From: Lepidodermella squamata
Taxonomy: Eukaryota; Gastrotricha
DNA: 64,000 bases
Assembly: GCA_047495785.1 (NCBI GenBank)
Contig: JBLDXI010000010.1
Coordinates: 124,001-188,000 of the forward strand
Direction of reading: 5' to 3'
Shown: positions 25,788-36,350 of the stretch, one piece after another
How the letters are laid out: every line of letters begins with the position of its first letter
How positions within the stretch are numbered: the stretch's first letter is position 1
Position numbers and translations under genes: made by a program
Notes under the pieces: model-generated
Databases searched by the model: none
The model's input: the letters and a program-made list of their open reading frames with translations, nothing else
What the model was told of the DNA's origin: nothing

Positions 25788-28004
25788 ATGTCACTTTACG
25801 CCGTTTATGAAGGCGATTTTTACGACGTTGCGCAACCTCCACCTGACATATCGCCAGCAGAATGTGCTCAAATTGTGGCGAAGAAGTTTGCAAATCACAA
25901 AAGCGACGAACTTCAGCAGAGAATAGCCGCCATCTGCCGCGGCGAATCGAACGACAAAATTAACGATGAAAGCGTCTACGACGCGTCACTATCAACCTCG
26001 ACCCAGCCTTCGATCGAAGTTTTGCTGTTGACTGAACTCTCGACGACGACTTCTACCTCGACCTCTACCTCTTCTTCTTCTTCAGATCACCGCCAGCAGC
26101 AGATTATTCATTTAGAAACGCCACCCATGCGTGACCATGCGAGACAGTGGGCCATATCCGAGACGGCCTCGGGGACTGTCAGCGTCGTTGAAGTGGCGCC
26201 GTCTTCGGAGGCGTTCGAGCCCAACTGGCTGCCGTACGTGCTTGCGGCAGTTATCGGCACGTGTTTGTGTGCCGTCGCCATTTTAGTCGCCATTGTTGTC
26301 TTTCGCCGTTTTGCCTCGTCCTCAGCGTCGTCTGGCAGGTTTAGCTCGACGTCTCATAGCAGGTAAATCGTGACAAATTTCACAAATTTAAATTTACTTC
26401 ACGCTCGGGTCCCTCAAAATATGAATTCGACAAAGTTTTTGAATTTTGAAAATACTGATGGTTTTGGATTGGTCATTATCATAGGCAGGATCAGCTTTCC
26501 ATTTTTCATTTCAATTTATACAGTTTTAATTGGCTTCAGAATTCGCAACTCTCCTGTAGAGGTCAACAAGAGTCATTTCTCGAGTTTCAATTTTTCTTTT
26601 ATTTCCTATTTTTTCGACTTCTTTCAGTATAGCAAAATTAGGATGGCAATTAGCCTTGACACTGGGTAACAGGAATAGAAAAATTCGGAGAATTTTGATC
26701 CAACCTGGTGGTACCAATATAATTACTGATCAGTTACTATCGCGCTTGTTCGAATTTTTCCCGATTTAAAATTCAAATTTCTTAAGTGAAAGCGCTGATA
26801 TTGGATGGGAAATGTCCTTCACAGGTTTAAGGTTCAATTAAAAAAAATGTGTTAATTATCTGAAAAAACTGCCAATTCAAAAATGGGACACGCTTTATTA
26901 CTAAGGCGAATTCGGAGTTTCATTTGCTGAGCGGATCTTGAAGTGCGCGAAATTTTGGTTTAATTGTCGCTAAAAGTGGGTGTTCGATCGAAAAATTTGA
27001 AAATTAGTTCGACGCAAATAATTTTCGGAGGAAAAACTCAGATTTTGCCCTCAAATCGTTGCGTTGAAGACCGATTAAAATAGGGGACATTAAGGTGGCA
27101 CTTATTTAGACGTCATCCTTAAGCTTTCATCACCACATCAAGTCTCGAAAATTTTAAACTATCATCGAATTTGAAAAAAATCGAAAAAATGCTGAAAAAT
27201 TCAGGTGATTTTTTTCTTAGTTAATGCCAAATTTCTCCAATCACGTTTGTTTTACTGGATTTTTTTCCAATAAAATGGCTTCTTCGAAATTGGTGTCAAT
27301 AAATAGGGGCGTTTAAGAGCGCAGACCTGCTTATTTCATAATAATATGAAGAAATTGATAATTCTTCTAAGAAAGCCCTTGTATCATTCGCTCTAACCCC
27401 TTCTGCAATCATTTCTAGATCCAACAGACCGTACAACCGGAGCAATGATGAAACACCCGTCATGGAGGTGACATTTCACCGGCCAGAAGAGCTTTTACAG
27501 CACCAAAATGCGCAACTCCTGCCGTCACAGCAGCATTTGGTGTCGTCATCATCATCGTCCACATCACCGCCGGGCACTAACTACACGAACACCAGCCTGA
27601 AAGAGCCATTATTCCGCGGCGTTCTGGCTATTGGTGATGCCATGATAATGGGCAACACCAGCCGGCCGGCTTCAACCAGCCAGACTCGGCGGAAAATGTT
27701 ATTCCCGCCGAAAAATGGCTCCAATAACGACCACGGTTCTACCTCGCTATGGGTCGACTGTGCCGATGAAATTGTTCGGTTGTTAACGGTCGAACAGCCT
27801 GCGTGTAACACGAAATCTTCGACCCCCGAAAAAACTAGTTGCGGCTCGAGTAACGGCTCGGCTAATAGTCACAATAGTACGCTAGCGTTGACGATGATGT
27901 CCTCGGCAGCGTCGACCACCCTGCCGACGATAAGTTGCCATAGCAACGCGTTTGTTACAACATCGCAGGGCCAGCATGCGCCGTATGTTGGCACTTTCAT
28001 GTAG
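25788..28004 (+). CDS. Unrecognised single-pass membrane protein, 386 aa
   Basis: Exons 25788-26362 and 27419-28004 join in phase (AG|A) to 386 aa. The start is the only ATG near the front of the open frame. The first 140 or so residues contain a conserved-looking block (YAVYEGDFYDVAQPPPDISP) and then a Ser/Thr mucin-like run. One transmembrane helix (LPYVLAAVIGTCLCAVAILV) precedes FRRF and a Ser-rich cytoplasmic region. The second exon is a low-complexity Ser/Thr/Asn/Gln tail with one denser block (LWVDCADEIVRLLTVEQPAC) and ends YVGTFM. There is no signal peptide, so a type III topology is likely. I do not recognise the family. AATAAA near 28241 could end the transcript. Confidence 0.7.
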
Positions 28005-29422
28005 CGCGTTTTTGCGATGTGTGGCACGTCGTTAGTACCTATTTCCTAACTCTGTGAAATCTCATGAGCTGCAAAATTTTGTTGCGGTATTCGTTCTTTT
28101 TATAAATACCAAAAATTTAAATATGTCTCGCTTCAAAGTATTTATATTCTTGTAAAATTAATTATAATCAAATTTGTTCTATTCCACGCGCGAATTCGAC
28201 AATGATGACAGACAAGAAAATGATGATGATATGTCGAAAGGAATAAAAAATCATGAGGATGCGTCATTTTTTGTTTATTTTTCTTCCAAAATAGTAAAAA
28301 TAAAATTGAAAAAAGTGAAATTAATATTCTTTCCCTCGGTACAGGCCTAATACTCAACCGAGGCGATTTTCGCCAAATTTGCCAAATTCGAAATGCCAGC
28401 ATCCGCTCAGATTTCAATCGAATTTCATGAAAATATGAAGAATAAGACATTGAATGAGAGGGAATCATTTTAATAAATTTATCGAGATCCAATGCACGGC
28501 TGACCAGCAAAACCGAAAATTAAATTTTGCGTGGCGAATGACCTTGACCTCGTTGAATAGGCGGCCTGCCTCAGTAGATTCGCTCTGATTTCTGATCGAG
28601 CCGATCTAATGAAAGATTCCAAGATTGTTACCGAGAAGTGTAACATCTCAGAGACCGCTGGCGCAACGCACGTTCCATGCCACAGAGCTATTAGTTTTAA
28701 GACTAGCTCCATCTATGTGCCATCCATCCATGTTCCATGCGCGACAGCGTGAGTAACAGGTTTGCAAAATACCACCGCGAACGGGTGAAGAAGCTTGGAC
28801 GAATGGGTGACCTCACCTTTTGACTAGAAACGCAGTTGTTTCGGTGCCATCATTCTGGGCTGAAGAATTTAAAGTATTTACTTGAAACTCTTAATGCATG
28901 AAAGCAGGATGAAAACTTAAATTACAGTTCTCGAAATAAAACCAATTTTCAACCAACAAATTGTTTGTTTCGAAAATCGAAGGTGGTTTTGCGTAGGATT
29001 GCTTTCAAGGGCAATTCCGAGCTGAGAACTACCCATTGGCCTATCGCAGCCATTAACCATGGCCTCATTAGTATTGGGCTACGGCAGGGGAAATGTTGGC
29101 CCTACACTTGGCCTATGGATGAGATAATTTGCATTAGCCCTACCGTAGCCTTACTGATTTCAACCATTTTGAAGTTATTGTTGGTTGTTGGTTATCATAA
29201 TTTTCAGTACGGGAATAATATTATAAGGGAATACTCTATGGCTAGCCATCCCGAACTCGGGGTTCCAGATCGGGGGAAATTTTATTTCTCTATGGCTAGC
29301 TATACAATAATCCTTTATTATTAAACAAATTCGAGGCACACTTTATTGTTCGCGTTTTTTATAGCGTTGTTATGGCGAAATAAGGGAATAAATGTTCCGT
29401 AAAAATGTCCCGTAATGAACGA
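28005..29422. other. Intergenic with a probable old transposon remnant
   Basis: Around 29020-29160 the string GGGCTACGGCAGGG is followed by its imperfect inverse CCCTACCGTAGCC, and around 29240-29305 TCTATGGCTAGC occurs twice. This looks like debris of an inverted-repeat element, but no transposase is seen. TTTATT at 29340 serves as AATAAA for the minus-strand gene that follows. Confidence 0.4.
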
Positions 29423-30413
29423 TTAGGTTCTTGAGGAAAAGCGCCGTTGGGTTGGAACTGTGTCGCTTTCCAAGTTCTCATCATTAACCAATAATGTTGA
29501 GATTTCATCGACTGAATAACCTCCCATGCGTCTGTAACGTTGCAAAAAATATACTTTTAGCTAAAATCACAATACTCAATGATCTTGATTGCTCTTACCT
29601 TGTCAGTTTTCGCGTGAAGAATTCTCTTTCGGCATGCCTCCTACCTGAGGTCAGCAAGAAGCAGAACGACGAGATGGCAACCGAGGAGTAACAGAATACC
29701 GTCTCAAATAGGTTCGGCTTCAAATATAGCAGTGGGCATAAGCTTTTGGCTAGTATGGTACCGTTAAAGATACAGCCAGTCAAGGCCAATAAATTGATTG
29801 TTACAGTTAAGAAAAAATTTACTGGGAATTTATCAGAAATTCCTTCGAAGAGCAAATCCCATGGAATACTATTTAAACAGTGCACGAAAGACATGAAAAT
29901 TAAAATTCTGACTATATTATCAATCTGCGAGGCTGATAATCGATAATCCTTTAAAAAAGCGGGAGAAACTACTGCCCTACCAGTAATAATAACCAGTAAT
30001 ACAACTAATACCACAACCGCAATATACATTGCATACAAAGAAATTCGAACATTATCTATTACGGGTTTTATAACCAGCAAAAAAAGCCGTTCAACAGTTT
30101 GAAGTAGTACGAAGTATGTAGAAATAATAATGAGATGAGTGCGAGGCGGGTGTGCAATTGGGCGCCAGTCGAAAACCAGCCATAATAACGAGCAGATCTC
30201 TACGCTGATAAGTGGGCCGATAAGTGAGCCGATAAGTAAGCCGCGAAGTAGGCCATACGTAAAAGTCGTTGTCGCCGTCGGGTTGAAGCTGCCTTGTTTT
30301 AGCCATATCCCCTGCGAAGCCTGTTTTTCAGTTAGATTTACCGGAATGAATGGTACAGCTGATTCGTTCTCAATTTCGCTTCTTATTTCATCAATTGAAG
30401 ACAATCGAGCCAT
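29423..30413 (-). CDS. Tandem multi-pass membrane protein, copy A (307 aa)
   Basis: Exons 29599-30413 and 29423-29531 join in phase (AG|A) to 307 aa. The N-terminus is polar (MARLSSIDEIRSEIENES). Six or seven hydrophobic segments follow, including LLIGSLIGPLISVEICSLLW, THLIIISTYFVLLQ, ISLYAMYIAVVVLVVLLVII and ETVFCYSSVAISSFCFLL. The membrane part ends with the basic EFFTRKLTR, and the second exon supplies a short polar tail (VDEISTLLVNDENLESDTV). It shares layout, intron position and motifs with copies B and C on the same strand. I do not recognise the family and see no rhodopsin-like GPCR motifs. A pair of GATA sites lies 83-106 bp upstream of the ATG. Confidence 0.75.
30088..30151 (-). repeat. 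64-bp block identical to copy C (35300-35363)
   Basis: The segment encoding PPRTHLIIISTYFVLLQTVER is base-for-base identical in copies A and C, third codon positions included, although the flanking coding sequence is clearly diverged. Recent gene conversion is the simplest explanation. Confidence 0.85.
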
Positions 30414-30495
30414 TAGGGTGAAAGCCAGCGTTGAGGTAGGATTGAATTGAAAAAGTACGAAATTCTCCAAAAGCCAACTCCGCCGTAGAAAATCG

Positions 30496-30519
30496 TCCTC
30501 TTATCATCCTCTTATCAGT
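30496..30519 (-). promoter_or_regulatory. Paired GATA-factor sites upstream of copy A
   Basis: The minus strand reads CTGATAAGAGG followed directly by ATGATAAGAGG, two head-to-tail WGATAAG sites. The same pair occurs at the same distance from the ATG in copies B and C. A TTAAATA string lies just upstream of the pair. Confidence 0.6.
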
Positions 30520-30819
30520 ATTTAAGCTATAGCTGTGTCATTTGCCAAAGATAAAACCAATAAATGACAGCTTGGGGGAGTGAGTCAAGCTAATAAAGCA
30601 ATTACTGGAGGAAAAAAGTCAGCATCACTCAATTATTACCACGAGACGTGAATTTCAGAGCTACGATTCGGCTTTTCCGCGGGGGAAACTGTAGCGCCTA
30701 GCCTAAAATATTACTCTGCGTCGAATTTGAATTTTGGGACAAAATAATTAGTCGAGATTTTCAAAATATCTATGCACAAAAACGGTGGAGTATGTATTGG
30801 GTTTTCGGTTTACGAGGTT

Positions 30820-31930
30820 AAAGCAGGGGCGCATTAACGCATGGGCTTAGCAGCCCATGCAGCCTAGGGGCCGTCAGTCAAAAAGGGCCGCCAGCAAAAA
30901 TGGTGAAAAGTTCGATTTACTAGAATATTCAGACATAATGATGGGCAATCGGTCAGCATTTCAGTTTCACAAAACGATTTACATTTCTCGGTATTCTCCA
31001 ATATAACAATCAATGGCGAAAAAGCCATTTCAGGAAAATCATTCAAAAACACGCATCTTTTGAAGCAGTTTTACATAGGTAATTATTCACCCTGAATATA
31101 ATGGAATAATACGTTTTAGCAGCGTTGGAAACAGGTCCGGTCGACAGACGCCGTTACCGTTCCTGGTCCTATCGGTCGTCATCGGTCATAGACCATTAAA
31201 AACTGAATTTTAGATTTAGCAGGCTTTTAGCAGGGTCGAGTTAGAAAAACCTAAGGAAAACTAGATTTTCAACTCAACTTTGAGCATTATTAGTTCGGCA
31301 GAGCGTATTCTTCAAACGTATCGGAGTGATGGGCTCGTTCACGGCCTCCGAAACATTTTACTGACCTTGATTGAAAGGCCCTATGGGTCTTACGAGTTAC
31401 GAGGCTCCTAACTCATAGATTGATTTGATTTTAGGTGACTAGAACAATCATTGTATTGTATGCGCTTAGTATCATGTTTTCGCTAATTTCTTGTGATTTT
31501 AAAAAAGCACTTCTAACACCGGTAGAACGGGCCGTTCCCGGCCCGGTCCATTTTCAAATCCACCGTTCGCAGGTCCAGTTTGTGTGTGTATACTACCTTC
31601 CAGGGTGGAGGTATGTAAATTGAATTTCACACTCGTCCGCATTTACCCATGTAAGAGGTGTGGCACCTGGCCAACCGCGTTTTCTCAGCCGCAACCTTCC
31701 ATCTTCGACGGCCCCATATCCACAAACCGCATCAAACCGCGTCGAATTCGCGTCACCCACTGGTATGCAGCAATTTTAGTGAATGGGTGCAATTTTGACC
31801 GGGTTCTATCGAAAATTGTGGCGTACGAAGATACCTGTGAGCTTCCCGCGCGCTCCGTTAATCATGATGGAACAATGGAATTTGGAGTATTTTCATTTTT
31901 GTACCTAGGTACGAATCTACCACGAAAAAA
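30820..31930. repeat. Upstream flank duplicated at 36029-36350
   Basis: Blocks near 30820-30990 and 31811-31930 match 36029-36350 in order, for example GCAGGG-CG-AT-AACGCATGG, CATTTCTCGGT and AAAAAACACGCGTT. Copy A's flank has about 0.8 kb extra between the blocks. The duplication unit therefore included 5' flanking DNA as well as the gene. Confidence 0.6.
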
Positions 31931-32468
31931 CACGCGTTCGCACCTTATGATTTGCACAACAGCAAAACATATAGATAAAAAACATTATAAAACATAGGTA
32001 AGTTTTGAGGTGTTGTTAGTGCAGATCCCAAGCCGATTCGGTCTGATCGTGTCGATCAAATTGTAATGAAGCCGATTGAAACTTACAGGCTGCTCAACGC
32101 AGGGAATTTCGAAGTCGTAAATTCCGAATGAGAATCCCTATAAGATCTGAAATCTGTTTTATTGATTTCAAGCGCCGATAGCGGGGTCTCTGCGATATCC
32201 GAAGTCGCCGTAAGCCGTTAAAATCATACTTTCGTAGGTTGGAACCAGAAAGCCAAGCCTTATTTTAATGGTTTTATGTGAAATACAAAAAAATCTTTCA
32301 CATAGCTTTCCGGGGATCAGCATAAAATCGATGGAATCTGAGGTTTCAGCTGGCCAAATATTCTGAATCGGCGGCACAATATTTACAATTGGCACAGAAT
32401 ATCTTCGAGACTTTCATATTGGTTTCGAGTCCTTGTGCCTTGTTTTGACACTAATGACTAATTACTAA

Positions 32469-33534
32469 TCAATTACCATCAGCAGCCTGAACGCGCCGTT
32501 GTCTGAGAAGTGCGCCGCTTTCTAAGTTGTCATCAGTGACCACTTTTCGTGATGAGACTTCGTTGACATAATTTTCGAATGAAATATTGTCTTCACGTCT
32601 GAAATTTACATACTTACAGCTTACGTACTCGTAAATTCAGTAAGAGAAATACTGAAGGTGATTGCTCTTACCTTGACAGCTCTCGCAAGAACCTTTTTTC
32701 GGCTTTAACAATTCCTGCGTTCAGCAACAAGCAACACAACGAGGTGAAAAGTAAGCAGCCAATGGTGACTGCTTCGGAAAGGGTAACCTTTGGTGGAATG
32801 AAGCAGCAGACTAGTAGAAAACCATTAAATATACCGCAAGTCAAGGCCTCGACATTGTTTGCTACGACTAAGAAAACATGCATCTTCCTAAACATCAAGT
32901 TCGCAGCGGTAGCTCGGGCATAACTGAGAAGCCCAGTGCCTGGAAAATGACTGGCAAAACTAAGTAACACATAGCCAGATGAAGTTAGCGAGTCAGAATC
33001 GAATACAAAATTAAAGACAATTGTAAATATAGCCGAGCATATAATTACTGGTAATAATGATTTGATAGGCAAATAATCGGTAATCAATGAATATACTCGA
33101 ACAGCATGTATCTCAGGGAGTAGGATTTGCCACAAAACCCGTCCAAAAATTTTAATTATGGCGACGTAAAGGAGAGCAACAATAAAATGCATGTATGTAA
33201 GGGACGTGGTTGTACAGAATTCGCAAAAGATTGTTAACACCAATAAGATGTAATACTCTGACCACAATATATTACAGGCAATTAATCCAATGACTAAAGG
33301 AAACATTTCCCTCTTCCTCTTCCTCTCCTCTTCGTCCTCTTTCTCGTCTGCACCTTGTCTCACTGTTATTTCAAATTTCCCCAGCGCATATAAAAATGCA
33401 AATAATTTCGCTGTACGTTCCTTCGAGTGAAGCCCTGGTGAAGCCTGGTTGTCAGGTATAGTCGGCTGGATAAGTGGTCCCGCTGGTTCGTCCTCAATAT
33501 CGCTTATTTCTTTATTCGGAGCGATTCGGGCCAT
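32469..33534 (-). CDS. Tandem multi-pass membrane protein, copy B (330 aa)
   Basis: Exons 32672-33534 and 32469-32598 join in phase (AG|A) to 330 aa, with the intron at the same position as in copies A and C. It shares the start MARIAPNKEISDIEDEPA, the pattern of hydrophobic segments (for example EYYILLVLTIFCEF, SLLPVIICSAIFTIVF, HVFLVVANNVEALTCGIFNG), the basic end EKRFLRELSR and the tail motif VTDDNLESG. It differs in a charged insert (EKEDEEERKRKRE) between the N-terminus and first membrane segment. It is the most diverged copy. Function is unknown. Confidence 0.72.
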
Positions 33535-33657
33535 TAGGGTGAAGGCGAGTATTGGATTAGAATGTTTTGAAGAAGCTTGAAATTCTCTAGCAGTTTACTA
33601 TCTCGACTGCATGTCGTCTAAAATGAGCTAGATATGTAATATATAGTTAAATAATAA

Positions 33658-33685
33658 TCATCCCCTTATCGCAACCTCTTATCAG
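33658..33685 (-). promoter_or_regulatory. Paired GATA-factor sites upstream of copy B
   Basis: The minus strand has CTGATAAGAGG and GCGATAAGGGG about 125-150 bp upstream of the ATG, in the same order and orientation as in copies A and C. The second site is a weaker match. Confidence 0.5.
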
Positions 33686-34667
33686 CCAAAGTAGACTATC
33701 CCTAAACATTTTCTACGCCCAAAAGGACGCTAAAATGACGCCTGTTCTGCGTAGTCAAGCTGAAAAAGCAGTTATTGGAGTCATTCCTATTATAGCTTGA
33801 AATACCGAGCCACTCAGACTCATGTTAGGCGACCAATTGTGACACCTTATAAATGAGCTTATCGATTTTGACAACTATTGAAAAATGAATGCAGATTGTT
33901 GCCGAATAATCTTTTTCCAGAAACAGGAAACACATGCGAGGAGCAGCAGTTTTCCACATTCGGACCAAATAACGGGGACTATCCACTAGCACAATAGTGA
34001 TCTATTTGCTTCCGGATCGCAGATAAAAGAAATGCACATGGCTTCACAATTCTCCCTTGATAAAAATTTGAAAACGTCCACAAAAGCGACCGTGCAAAAT
34101 TGCGGAAAACTGTGGGAAGGGGAGAGAAGTTTTGACGAGCTAAAAGAGCTAAAACCGTTAAAGTATACGTACCTAGGGCCTAAGGATCCCTAAGGATCAT
34201 TTTCAGGATCAGGGCAGAAACACGGTAGAAAGGGTACACAGCAAATTGGGGAAAAATTTGAAAAAGATGAGTACTTAGTGAAAAATTCCACGCACTTCAA
34301 GAATTTTTCTGCGGGTTTTTTTTTAATATTGGCACAAAATTGCAGGCGCACCCTTTTGTCATTAGTAGGCACAGCGCACAGCCGATCGCCCTTGGACGTT
34401 CATTTTTTTCTTTTAAATTAGTGATGTTCACGGTTTCGGGAATTGGGAAAGGTTTTGATCAAAGGTTTTTGAGAAATCTAAGGAATTGACTGCAATCATC
34501 AATCAATTTTGCGTTACTATTTATCACAACTACTTATTCATTACATAAAAATTATAAAATATTATGAAAAAAGTCAAAGAAATTTTTTTATTACGCTATA
34601 CTTCGTAGCCTTGTTTTGACGATGATAAAAAATGTTCCGTTGTAGGTTGCAATCCTATCAAGAACGA
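33686..34667. other. Spacer between copies B and C
   Basis: No exon is seen. TTTATT at about 34587 is AATAAA on the minus strand and probably ends the copy C transcript. Confidence 0.5.
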
Positions 34668-35602
34668 TCAGTTTCTCGAGGAACCGCGCCGGTTGGTTGG
34701 AACTGTGCCGCTTTCCAAAGTCTCATCATTAACCACTAATGTTGAGATTTCATCGTATGTAAAAATGCCCCTGCGTTTTACATTTACTTCAAGCTCAAAT
34801 ACTTAATGAGATTTATTTTTTTTACCTTGTCCGCTTTCGCGTGAAAAACTCCCCTTGGGTATGCTTCTTTCCTGCGGCCACCAAGAAGCAACACGACGAG
34901 ATGGCAACCAAAGAGTAACGGTTGACCGTCTCAAATAGGGTTGCTGGCTTCAAATGCGGTGGGCTGAAGTTATTGGCTAATATGACACCATTTAAAATAG
35001 CCCAAGTCATGGTCAATATATTGGGTATTACAGCTAAGAAAACGTGGAATTTCCTAGGATTGTGTCCCGCCGATAAATTCGATGAAGCAAGGTAAAAACC
35101 GTGGCAAAACGTAACAGCAGCAATTTCGAATAAATCATCAATCTGCGCTTCGTATGCGACTGATTGATATCTGAATTGAACAACAACAACCAATAGGATG
35201 ATTGAAACTGTTGTCATGCATAAAACTAGTACCATACCCGCAATAGCCAAAACATTTCGAACATCATGTATTACGGGAATTAGAAATAACAACAAAAGTC
35301 GTTCAACAGTTTGAAGTAGTACGAAGTATGTAGAAATAATAATGAGATGAGTGCGAGGCGGGTTTCCAAGTGTCCAACAGTTGAAAATACGCCATAAATT
35401 CCAGCAGATAAACATCTCTGTGCTGAGAACTAAGCCATACGTGGAAAGCGATGCCACCATCAGTTTCGACGTGAAGCTCCCTATCTAGTTTGAGCCATGT
35501 CCCATGTGAAGCCTGTTTATCAGCTAGATTCACCGGGATGAATGGTGCCGCTGATTCGTTCTCAATTTTGCTTATTTCATCAATTGAAACCAATCGAGCC
35601 AT
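34668..35602 (-). pseudogene. Tandem multi-pass membrane protein, copy C, frameshifted
   Basis: Exon 1 spans 34826-35602 and exon 2 34668-34770, with splice sites matching copies A and B. The ATG opens MARLVSIDEISKIENESAAP, but at about 35488-35497, after TWLKL, roughly four extra bases relative to copy A shift the frame. The original frame then ends early, while the rest of the gene (from SFTSKLMVASLSTYG to FFTRKRTR and the tail YDEISTLVVNDETLESG) is intact in another frame. No intron can explain the shift. Either the copy is newly inactivated or the assembly has an error; the otherwise undamaged frame favours a recent event. An internal ATG at 35460 could still give a shortened product. Confidence 0.65.
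35300..35363 (-). repeat. 64-bp block identical to copy A (30088-30151)
   Basis: This is the partner of the identical block in copy A, inside the coding sequence of copy C. Confidence 0.85.
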
Positions 35603-35635
35603 TAGGATGAACGACTACTACGCCATACAAAATTG

Positions 35636-35660
35636 TCCTCTTATCACCCTCTTATCAGTC
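35636..35660 (-). promoter_or_regulatory. Paired GATA-factor sites upstream of copy C
   Basis: The minus strand reads ACTGATAAGAGGG then TGATAAGAGGA, about 35-57 bp upstream of the ATG. The pair is conserved with copies A and B. Confidence 0.55.
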
Positions 35661-36028
35661 TTTAGCCTACCGCTGTGCCCACTGCTTGGTGGAGGCAAGC
35701 TAGCAAGCAAATTTTAAAGGAACGAAAGCATTTCCAATAGCTTGAAATGCCGGATCACTCAATTTCCCCATAAGACGTAATTTTCAGAGCCAACATTCAG
35801 CTTTTTCGCGGGAGGGGGGGGAGTATCGCGTATTATTAAGCATATCGATTTAAAAGAGAAATTTAAATTATTTTACATGTTTCCGATATTCAAACATTCG
35901 ATGTACAGATACGGTGGAGCATATATCATTGGGTTTCTCATGCTAGGCGTACTCAGAATTCCATGAATCGGACGAAGCAGACGATATACCAATGCCGGCA
36001 TCTGAAACAACCTGTTACACCTTCAAAA

Positions 36029-36350
36029 TCGAGGTTGAAGCAGGGCCGGATCAACGCATGGACTTGAAGGGCTGCAGCCCAGGGACATCAGTCAAAAAAA
36101 GTTCCTGATAAGAAAAAGTTCCATTTGCTAGATTATTCAGCCATAATATGCTGTGCCAGCGTCCGCTTTTCAGTTTCAAGCTTGTTTCGCTTTACATTTC
36201 TCGGTCTACGGTTGTGGCGCACGAACCTCTGAGCTTTCTGCACGTTCTGTGAATCATGATAAAATAAATGATTTCAGAGTGTTTTCATTTTTGTATAGGT
36301 GCGAATCTTCGAAAAAACACGCGTTTGCACGTTGTGAATGAGCGCAACAA
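36029..36350. repeat. Duplicated flank of copy C
   Basis: This matches the upstream flank of copy A (30820-31930) in ordered blocks, without the 0.8-kb insert. Confidence 0.55.
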
